From assembly GCF_000717185.1 (NCBI RefSeq), contig NZ_JNYE01000010.1, positions 1 to 64,000 of the forward strand: a stretch of 64,000 nt of DNA. The letters are read 5' to 3'. Shown piece after piece: positions 58,451-64,000 of the stretch. Both the position numbers and the translations under genes were made by a program. The stretch's first letter is position 1; every line of letters begins with the position of its first letter. The stretch comes from Kitasatospora phosalacinea. GTDB lineage: Bacteria; Actinomycetota; Actinomycetes; Streptomycetales; Streptomycetaceae. Below the pieces are notes generated by a model that did no database searches, was not told the DNA's origin, and worked only from the letters and a program-made list of their open reading frames with translations.

Positions 58451-59545
58451 GTGAGCGCCCTGTTCGAGCCCATCACCCTCCGCTCGCTGACCGTTCCCAA
58501 CCGGGTCTGGGTCAGCCCGATGTGCATGTACTCGGCCGCCCCCGAGGGGCCCGACACCGGTGCCGCCACCGACTTCCACCTCGCCCACCTCGGCTCCCGC
58601 GCCGCGGGCGGCGCCGGACTGGTGATGGTCGAGGCCACCGGCGTCCGCCCCGACGGCCGGATCTCCCCGTGGGACCTCGGCCTGTGGAACGACCGCCAGC
58701 AGGAGCAGCTGGCCCGGGTCGCCGCGCTGATCACCCAGCACGGCTCCGTCCCGGCGATCCAGCTGGCCCACGCCGGGCGCAAGGCGTCCACCAACCGGCC
58801 CGGCAAGGGCGGCGGCCCGCTCCCGGTCGAGGAGGGCGGCTGGCAGGTGGTCGGGCCGTCCCCGATCCCGTTCAACGAGGGCTACCCCGTCCCGGCCGAG
58901 CTGTCCGAGGCGCAGATCGCCGAACTCGTCGAGGACTTCGCCGCCTCGGCCCGCCGCGCGCTGGCCGCCGGGTTCAAGGTCGTCGAGGTGCACGGCGCGC
59001 ACGGCTACCTCACCCACCAGTTCCTCTCCCCGGTCTCCAACCACCGCACCGACGGCTACGGCGGCGACTTCGCCGGGCGCAGCCGCTTCGCCCGCGAGGT
59101 CGCCGCCGCGGTGCGGGCCGTCTGGCCCGCCGACCTCCCGGTCTTCTTCCGGGTCTCCGCCACCGACTGGCTCCCCGGGGAGCCCAGCTGGACGGTCGAG
59201 GAGTCCGTCCTGCTCGCCAAGGAGCTGCAGGCCGTCGGCGTCGACCTGATCGACGTCTCCACCGGCGGCAACGTCCCGCACGCGAAGATCCCCGTCGAGC
59301 CCGGCTACCAGGTCCCGTTCGCCGAGACCGTCCGCCGCGAGTCCGGCCTCCCGGTCAACGCGGTCGGCCTGATCACCGACGCCGCCCAGGCCGAGGAGAT
59401 CGTCGCCGAGGGCCGGGCCGACGCGGTGATGCTCGGCCGCGAGCTGCTGCGCGACCCCTACTGGCCGCTGCACGCCGCCCGCGAACTCGACGTCCCCCGC
59501 AACTGGCCCGCCCAGTACGGCTACGCGGTCGGTTCGCGCGGCTGA
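58451..59545 (+). CDS. Old Yellow Enzyme, YqjM type (NADPH:flavin ene-reductase)
   Basis: 364 residues from GTG 58451 (GGAAGGACGG upstream). TIM-barrel FMN reductase: VWVSPMCMYSAAPEG (Cys in place of Thr, the YqjM/thermophilic-like class), IQLAHAGRKASTNRPGKGG, VVEVHGAHGYLTHQFLSPVS with the His-Asn substrate pair region, DGYGGDFAGRSRFAREV and VMLGRELLRDPYWPLHAARE. It reduces activated C=C bonds in enones, quinones and related electrophiles. Control by the divergent ArsR gene at the palindrome upstream is inferred. A hairpin terminator follows. Confidence 0.95.
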   Translation: MSALFEPITLRSLTVPNRVWVSPMCMYSAAPEGPDTGAATDFHLAHLGSRAAGGAGLVMVEATGVRPDGRISPWDLGLWNDRQQEQLARVAALITQHGSVPAIQLAHAGRKASTNRPGKGGGPLPVEEGGWQVVGPSPIPFNEGYPVPAELSEAQIAELVEDFAASARRALAAGFKVVEVHGAHGYLTHQFLSPVSNHRTDGYGGDFAGRSRFAREVAAAVRAVWPADLPVFFRVSATDWLPGEPSWTVEESVLLAKELQAVGVDLIDVSTGGNVPHAKIPVEPGYQVPFAETVRRESGLPVNAVGLITDAAQAEEIVAEGRADAVMLGRELLRDPYWPLHAARELDVPRNWPAQYGYAVGSRG

Positions 59546-59563
59546 ACCCGTACCCGCGGGGTA

Positions 59564-59585
59564 CCCCGGGCGAACCCGCCCGGGG
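59564..59585 (+). terminator. Hairpin after the OYE gene
   Basis: CCCCGGGCG (59564-59572) and CGCCCGGGG (59577-59585) form a perfect 9-bp stem with a 4-base loop, 18 bases behind the stop codon. Confidence 0.7.
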
Positions 59586-59760
59586 CCCGCGGCACCGTCG
59601 CGTCGAGGCCCTTCCCGGGGCTCGGCGGACCGGCACCCGCTCGGCGACGGACGGTCCGCCCCAGGTCGCCGCGGCGTCCACCCAGGTCTCCGCGGCGTCC
59701 ACGACCGGTGACCCCGGCGCGCCCGGCCGCCCCGAGCGGCACGGTTTTCCGGCAGGGCGG

Positions 59761-60231
59761 CTACTGCCCGGGCGCCAGCCGGGCCGGGAAGCCGCCGGTG
59801 GCGATCGGGCCCCAGCGGCGCGGGGTGATCCGGATCAGCGACTTGCCCTGGCGGCGCATCGCCTCGCGGTACTCGTCCCAGTCCGGGTGCTCGCCCGCGA
59901 TGGTGCGGAAGTACTCCACCAGCGGCTCCAGCGCCTCCGGCATGTCCAGCACCTCGGCCTCGCCGTCCACCTGCACCCAGGGGCCGTCCCAGTCGTCGGA
60001 GAGCACCAGCACGCTCACCGCGGCGTCCCGCTTGGCGTTGCGGGTCTTGGCCCGCTCCGGGTAGGTGGAGACGACGATCCGGCCGTCATTGTCCACCCCG
60101 CAGGTCAGCGGGGAGGCCTGCGGGGTGCCGTCGGTGCGGCGGGTGATCAGCAGGGCGCGGTGGCGGGGGCGGACGAACTCCAGCAGTTCGGCCAGCCCGA
60201 CCCGGGTGTTGGTGGCGATCGAAGGACTCAT
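59761..60231 (-). CDS. PPOX-class F420/FMN-dependent oxidoreductase
   Basis: 156 residues. Pyridoxamine-5'-phosphate-oxidase-like split barrel: HRALLITRRTDGTPQASPLT, CGVDNDGRIVVSTYPERAKT (phosphate-binding region), NAKRDAAVSVLVLSDDWDGP, WVQVDGEAEVLDMPEALEPL. The YPERAKTRN segment is typical of the F420-binding subgroup common in actinobacteria. Substrate unknown. Located just downstream of the MFS gene (10 bp apart, same strand), a likely operon. Confidence 0.9.
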   Translation of the reverse strand: MSPSIATNTRVGLAELLEFVRPRHRALLITRRTDGTPQASPLTCGVDNDGRIVVSTYPERAKTRNAKRDAAVSVLVLSDDWDGPWVQVDGEAEVLDMPEALEPLVEYFRTIAGEHPDWDEYREAMRRQGKSLIRITPRRWGPIATGGFPARLAPGQ

Positions 60232-60241
60232 GCCGCCCAGC

Positions 60242-61564
60242 CTAGGAGGCGGCGGCGCTCCCGGCCGGTTCGCGTCCCGGCTCCGCGTCGTCCGCGTCGT
60301 CCGCGTCCTTCCAGCGGCCCGGTTCGACCATGAACGCGCCCAGCGCGACGCCCAGCAGCGGGATCGCGGGCAGCAGGGCCAGCACGCCCTGCGGGCCGTG
60401 GTGCTGGGCCAGCAGGCCGAACAGCGGGGCGACCAGGCCGCCGACGCTGACGGCCAGGCCCAGGGTGACCCCGGCCGCGGTGCCCGGGCGGTTGGGCAGG
60501 TAGTCCTGGCCGAGCTTGACCAGCACGGCGAACGGCAGGTTCAGCGCCGCGCCCGCCAGCACGGCGAACAGCAGCGGCGCCCACGCGCCCGGCGTCACCC
60601 GCAGCAGCACCAGCATCGGGACGGTCAGCGCCGTGCCCCACTGCGCGGTGCGCACCATGCCGATCCGGTCGGCCAGCCGCCCGCCGCCCAGGGTGCCCGC
60701 GACGCCGCCGAGCAGGAAGCAGGTCAGCGCGGCCCCGGCCAGCAGGTGGGAGGCGTGCAACTGCCGCAGCCAGTACAGCTCGATGAAGGTGCTGACGCCG
60801 AAGAACACCACCGAGCGGACGACCTCCACCCCGGTCAGCACCAGGAACGGCCGCCAGCGGTCCCGGCCGGAGCGCTTCGCCCCGCCGCCCGCGTGCGGGT
60901 ACGTCCGGTGCCGGGCCCGGAACAGCACCGCCGCCATCAGCAGCGCGGGCAGCACGAACACCGCCGTCGCCCGCACGCCCCACGCCGACAGCAGCGGGGT
61001 GGCCAGCACCGGCGCCAGGAAGAACCCGACGCTGCCGCCCGCCGCGAAGACGCTCATCGCACTGGTGGAGTCGCCCGCCGCCTCCCGGGCCGCCCGCCCC
61101 GCCGCCGGGTGGAAGGCCGCCACCCCGAGGCCGGAGAGCAGCACCAGCAGCCACACCAGCGCGTACCCGTCGGCCAGCCCGCTCAGCCCCGCGCCCAGCC
61201 CGGCCAGCGCCAGCCCGGCCGCCGACAGCCAGGGCAGCGGGCGCCGGTCCACCAGCAGGCCGACCAGCGGCTGCGGGACCGCGCTGCCCAGCGTCGCCGC
61301 CAGGGTCAGCCCGCCCGCCGCCACGTACCCGTAGCCGCGCTCCAGCACGAAGTACGGCACCACCGCGGGCACCAGGCCCTGGTAGAGGTCGTCCACGGCG
61401 TGCGCCGCGCCCCACATCCGCATCCGGCGCCACACCCCGGCCGGTTCGCCCGCGCCGCCCGTCCCGCCCGCGCTGCCCGTCCCGCCCGCGCTCCCCGCCC
61501 CGTCCGCGCTGCCCGTCCCGTCCGCCCCGCTCGTCCCGCTCGTCGGGACCGTCATGCTCGTCAT
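60242..61564 (-). CDS. MFS transporter, fosmidomycin-resistance-like (Fsr)
   Basis: 440 residues from ATG 61564 (a second ATG at 61555). A Gly/Ala/Thr/Ser-rich head of 45 residues (SGADGTGSADGAGSAGGTGS) precedes twelve helices: WGAAHAVDDLYQGLVPAVVP, LAATLGSAVPQPLVGLLVDR, GLGVAAFHPAAGRAAREAAG (the A-F-H-P-A element of Fsr-like exporters), GGSVGFFLAPVLATPLLSAW. Export of a drug-like substrate is inferred. It is divergent from an AraC regulator across a 55-bp gap and followed by the PPOX gene on the same strand. Confidence 0.88.
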   Translation of the reverse strand: MTSMTVPTSGTSGADGTGSADGAGSAGGTGSAGGTGGAGEPAGVWRRMRMWGAAHAVDDLYQGLVPAVVPYFVLERGYGYVAAGGLTLAATLGSAVPQPLVGLLVDRRPLPWLSAAGLALAGLGAGLSGLADGYALVWLLVLLSGLGVAAFHPAAGRAAREAAGDSTSAMSVFAAGGSVGFFLAPVLATPLLSAWGVRATAVFVLPALLMAAVLFRARHRTYPHAGGGAKRSGRDRWRPFLVLTGVEVVRSVVFFGVSTFIELYWLRQLHASHLLAGAALTCFLLGGVAGTLGGGRLADRIGMVRTAQWGTALTVPMLVLLRVTPGAWAPLLFAVLAGAALNLPFAVLVKLGQDYLPNRPGTAAGVTLGLAVSVGGLVAPLFGLLAQHHGPQGVLALLPAIPLLGVALGAFMVEPGRWKDADDADDAEPGREPAGSAAAS

Positions 61565-61619
61565 GCGGACCAGCCTGGCGGCCCCCGCGGCGTGCGGGCT
61601 TCCGGTATTCTGCCAACCC

Positions 61620-62396
61620 GTGTCGTCAACCCGCCAACCGTCCGAGGACGGCCCGTCGCGCGCCGCGCACCTGAAGGAGACCGGCCCGAGCCGCCACCCG
61701 CTGTCCCACCGGCAGCGGATCGACTGGCACTGGCACGACGTCAACCAGCTGATCACCCCCGGCCTCGGCGTGCTGGAGGTGAGCACCCCGCACGGCCGCT
61801 GGGTCGTCCCGCCGCACCGCGCGGTGTGGCTGCCCGCCGGTGTGCCGCACGCCCAACAAGCGTACGGCCCGAGCGAGTTGCGCTGCCTGATCTACCCGGC
61901 CGGGACGAACCCGCTGCGGCTCGCCGCGCCCGCCGTGCTCGCCGTCACCCCGCTGCTGCGCGAGATCATCGCCCACCTGACCGGCCCCGACGCCCCCACC
62001 GGACGCCCCGCCCGGACGCTCGAACAGGCCGCCCTGGACCAGCTCGCGCACGCCCCCGAACTCCCGCTCGGCCTCCCGCGGCCCACCGACCCGCGGCTGC
62101 GCGACCTGGCCGAGCTGCTCACCGCCGACCCCGCAGACGACCGCTCGCTGGCCGCGCTCGGCCGGGCCGTCGGCGCCGCCGAACGCACCCTCAGCCGGCT
62201 GTTCCGGGCCGAACTCGGCCTCGGCTTCCCGCAGTGGCGCACCCAACTGCGCCTGCAGCACGCCCTGGTGCTGCTGGCCGAGGGCCGCTCGGTCACCGCC
62301 ACCGCCGCCGCCTGCGGCTTCCGCTCGCCCAGCGCGTTCATCGAGGCGTTCCGGCACGCCTTCGGCACCACCCCGGGGCGCTACCAGCAGGACTGA
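61620..62396 (+). CDS. AraC-family transcriptional regulator (cupin N domain)
   Basis: 258 residues from GTG 61620, apparently leaderless (TATTCT at 61606-61611, eight bases ahead). The N-terminal cupin reads RIDWHWHDVNQLITPGLGVL and PHRAVWLPAGVPHAQQA with its His pattern; the C-terminal domain has two helix-turn-helix units: DRSLAALGRAVGAAERTLSR, LFRAELGLGFPQWRTQLRLQ and TATAAACGFRSPSAFIEAFR. Compact gap of 55 bp to the divergent MFS gene argues that it controls that transporter. Confidence 0.9.
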   Translation: MSSTRQPSEDGPSRAAHLKETGPSRHPLSHRQRIDWHWHDVNQLITPGLGVLEVSTPHGRWVVPPHRAVWLPAGVPHAQQAYGPSELRCLIYPAGTNPLRLAAPAVLAVTPLLREIIAHLTGPDAPTGRPARTLEQAALDQLAHAPELPLGLPRPTDPRLRDLAELLTADPADDRSLAALGRAVGAAERTLSRLFRAELGLGFPQWRTQLRLQHALVLLAEGRSVTATAAACGFRSPSAFIEAFRHAFGTTPGRYQQD

Positions 62397-62423
62397 CCAC
62401 CCGTCGGCACCCGCGGGCGGCCG

Positions 62424-62723
62424 TCAGCGGTGCCGCGGGCGGCCGCCGCGCTCGCGCGAACCCTCCAGCGGACCGGCCGAGTTGGGGGAGCGGCGGCGGG
62501 AGGCGGCGACCTGCCGGGAGACCACCACGTCGATCAGGCACCAGGCGAGCACGAAGACGCCCAGCGCCATCAGCGCCAACGCCGGTGTCAGCAGGTCGGT
62601 GTGGGCCCAGGAGGCGAACAGCGCCACCACGAAGGCCACCAGGGCGAAGGCGAACGACAGGCCCGCCCGGACGGCGGCCGCCCGCACCTCGTCCGGCAGC
62701 CGACCGCGCCGACGAACGGCCAT
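62424..62723 (-). CDS. Small membrane protein, function unknown
   Basis: 99 residues from ATG 62723 (GGGGGTTGG upstream). Two membrane helices (LSFAFALVAFVVALFASWAH and TPALALMALGVFVLAWCLID) with a positively charged head (AVRRRGRLPDEVRAAAVRAG) and a Ser/Arg-rich tail. No family recognised. A 19-bp direct repeat follows upstream in the gap to the GntR gene. Confidence 0.7.
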   Translation of the reverse strand: MAVRRRGRLPDEVRAAAVRAGLSFAFALVAFVVALFASWAHTDLLTPALALMALGVFVLAWCLIDVVVSRQVAASRRRSPNSAGPLEGSRERGGRPRHR

Positions 62724-62764
62724 CGCCAACCCCCTGTTCGGCCGCGCGCCCCGGTCGGACGCGC

Positions 62765-62803
62765 CAGGACCAGCCTTGCCCCGTCAGGACCAGCCTTGCC
62801 CCG
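62765..62803. repeat. Two 19-bp direct repeats
   Basis: CAGGACCAGCCTTGCCCCG occurs at 62765-62783 and again at 62785-62803 with one base between, in the gap between the small membrane protein and the GntR gene. Confidence 0.9.
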
Positions 62804-62939
62804 CCCGGGCGGAGCCATGCCGCCGCCCCGGTCGATCCAGCCGACCGTGGGCGTGTCGCGACGGCGCCCCGCCGGGCCCCCGTCAGGATCGTAACCGGGG
62901 CCGCAAGGGCGCCTCCCCGGCCGGTCCGGGTACGGGAGT

Positions 62940-63638
62940 TCAGTCCGGCAGGGTGGCGTCGAGCTCCTCCAGGGCCCCGAGCACGATGGTCCGCATCGCC
63001 CGTTCCGCCCGCTCCGGGTCGCCCGCGCAGATCGCCTCGGCGACCTCCCGGTGCAGCTGCACCGCGTACTCGCGCGGCCGGTGCGGCATCAGCCGGTGCT
63101 CGGTGCGGCCGGTGAGGACCGCGCCGACGGTGTCCTTCAGGTGGGCGAACATCTCGTTGCCGGAGGCCCGCAGCACCACCGCGTGGAAGGCGATGTCGTG
63201 CGCGAGGAAGGCCTCCAGGTCGGCCGCCCGGGCGGTGACCGTCAACTCGACGGCCAGCGCGCTCAGTTCGCGGCGGTCGTCGTCGTCCGCGCAGCGCGCC
63301 GCCAGCGCCGCCGCGGCGGGCTCCACCGCGACCCGCAGCGAGCCCAGCGAGCGCAGCTGGGCGGAGCGGTCCGCCCCGGCCAGCCGCCAGCGGATCACCA
63401 GCGGGTCGAACACGTCCCAGTCGGCCTTCGGGCGGACGGTGGTGCCGACCCGGCGGCGCGGCTCGACCATCCGCATCGACTCCAGGATGCGCACCGCCTC
63501 GCGGACCACCGTGCGGGACACCCCGTGCTGCTGCTCCAGCTCCTCGGCGCGCAGCACCGTGCCCTCCGGCAGCTCACCGGAGGCGATCGCCGGGCCGAGG
63601 GCGGCGAGCAGGCGGCCGGGCAGGCCCTGGATCTCCAT
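62940..63638 (-). CDS. GntR/FadR-family regulator of gluconate use
   Basis: 232 residues. N-terminal winged helix (EGTVLRAEELEQQHGVSRTV; VREAVRILESMRMVEPRRRV) and an FCD-type C-terminal domain with metal-ligand positions (ARAADLEAFLAHDIAFHAVV; HREVAEAICAGDPERAERAM). It is divergent from gluconokinase (173 bp between starts), so it most likely represses gntK in the absence of gluconate, as GntR proteins do. AT-rich gap with inverted repeats. Confidence 0.92.
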   Translation of the reverse strand: MEIQGLPGRLLAALGPAIASGELPEGTVLRAEELEQQHGVSRTVVREAVRILESMRMVEPRRRVGTTVRPKADWDVFDPLVIRWRLAGADRSAQLRSLGSLRVAVEPAAAALAARCADDDDRRELSALAVELTVTARAADLEAFLAHDIAFHAVVLRASGNEMFAHLKDTVGAVLTGRTEHRLMPHRPREYAVQLHREVAEAICAGDPERAERAMRTIVLGALEELDATLPD

Positions 63639-63713
63639 CCGGCCAGCTTATCGGCGCCCTCCCGGGGAAGGCGGCCCCCGTCCCACCGCCCTTCACCAGC
63701 GCGAACACGGAAA

Positions 63714-63764
63714 AGTATGACGATTAGGTTTCGGTCGCTTGAATAAGTCATACCTTTGCGCCAA
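63714..63764. promoter_or_regulatory. Inverted-repeat operator region between GntR gene and gntK
   Basis: AAGTATGAC (63713-63721) and GTCATACCTT (63746-63755) are inverted copies, about 25 bases apart, within an AT-rich stretch. Such paired sites suit a FadR-type GntR dimer; the mid part TTGAAT may be a -35 of gntK. Confidence 0.5.
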
Positions 63765-63803
63765 GGTTGCCCACGCAAGCAGGCAAGGACAGGAGCACCA
63801 CCC

Positions 63804-64000
63804 ATGGCTCTCAGCGCCGAGAACCAGCAGCCGCCCGTCGTCGTGGTGATGGGCGTCTCCGGAGTCGGGAAGACCACCGTCGCCCGGCTGCTCGCCGACC
63901 GCCTCGACCTCCCGTACGCCGAGGCCGACGACTTCCACCCCGCCGCCAACATCGCCAAGATGAGCGCCGGGACCCCGCTCGACGACCGCGACCGCCTGCC
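63804..64000 (+). CDS. gntK: Gluconokinase, N-terminal part (cut by window edge)
   Basis: ATG at 63804 behind AGGAGCACC; 65 residues are in the window. P-loop GVSGVGKTTVARLLADRL (Walker A GVSGVGKT), then YAEADDFHPAANIAKMSAGT and DDRDRL, the gluconate-binding D-D-F-H-P signature of thermoresistant gluconokinases. The enzyme phosphorylates gluconate to 6-phosphogluconate. Controlled by the divergent GntR regulator. Confidence 0.95.
   Translation, partial: MALSAENQQPPVVVVMGVSGVGKTTVARLLADRLDLPYAEADDFHPAANIAKMSAGTPLDDRDRL

Noticed and set aside
62765..62803. Attachment site or transposon scar from the 19-bp direct repeat
   Set aside because: The copies are adjacent (1-bp spacer) with no element between them and no integrase or transposase nearby; simple tandem duplication.

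Overview
The window is very GC-rich (about 75%), uses G/C-ending codons, has frequent GTG starts and several start codons that sit directly behind a -10 hexamer (leaderless style). Together with an NsdA-like developmental regulator, an orphan DUF397 gene, a DasR-like operator and a three-gene condensin-like operon, this points to a Streptomycetaceae chromosome (Streptomyces or Kitasatospora). No rRNA, tRNA, CRISPR array, integrase or insertion sequence was recognised. I read 56 intact or edge-truncated genes and two broken ones.

Layout. 0-7 kb: envelope glycan genes: two divergent GT4 glycosyltransferases (the first cut by the window edge), cutA, a secreted DsbA-like protein, then an overlapping operon of a Wzm/Wzt-type polysaccharide ABC exporter plus a GT4 enzyme. 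7-11.3 kb: a 1,227-residue Hsp90-type ATPase protein with an N-terminal amyloid/RHIM-like motif, preceded by a methyltransferase. 11.4-16.5 kb: HpnB-like glycosyltransferase, murI, a NarK-like transporter, a deacetylase with an uncertain 5' end, and a small membrane protein. 16.7-22 kb: a second glycan operon (deacetylase, GT4, initiating sugar-phosphate transferase, PglD-like acetyltransferase), a NUDIX hydrolase and a sugar-nucleotide epimerase. 22-31 kb: orphan dhaM, DUF397, a gene-free 0.7 kb with RNA-like hairpins, an acyl-CoA dehydrogenase, an APH-family kinase, the NsdA-like regulator, a HEAT-repeat protein and a YcnI copper protein. 31-45.7 kb: mixed accessory genes: a frameshifted DUF1877 gene, an MFS gene carrying a coding minisatellite, uppP, a decayed GyrB-like gene with a partial second copy, a MarR frame fused in phase to pxpA, an efflux pump behind an AT-rich operator, a 38-bp perfect palindrome before a DUF2804 operon, and a possible SUKH-like gene. 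45.8-53 kb: a MksF/MksE/MksB (Wadjet JetABC)-like operon without a nuclease subunit. 53-57.7 kb: a cellulose-synthase-like GT2 followed by a single protein joining acyltransferase-3, SGNH and GH16 domains, under a DasR-like site. 58-64 kb: an ArsR/Old Yellow Enzyme pair, a PPOX protein, a divergent MFS/AraC pair, and a GntR regulator divergent from a truncated gluconokinase.

How the parts fit. At least three separate polysaccharide systems can be read (ABC-exported, undecaprenyl-phosphate-initiated, and synthase-type with its own decorating and cleaving enzyme); uppP and murI serve the same envelope economy. The strongest candidates for undescribed biology are the synthase plus acyltransferase-SGNH-GH16 pair, the nuclease-less condensin-like operon with a DN Walker B, and the Hsp90-type protein with a possible amyloid signalling motif.
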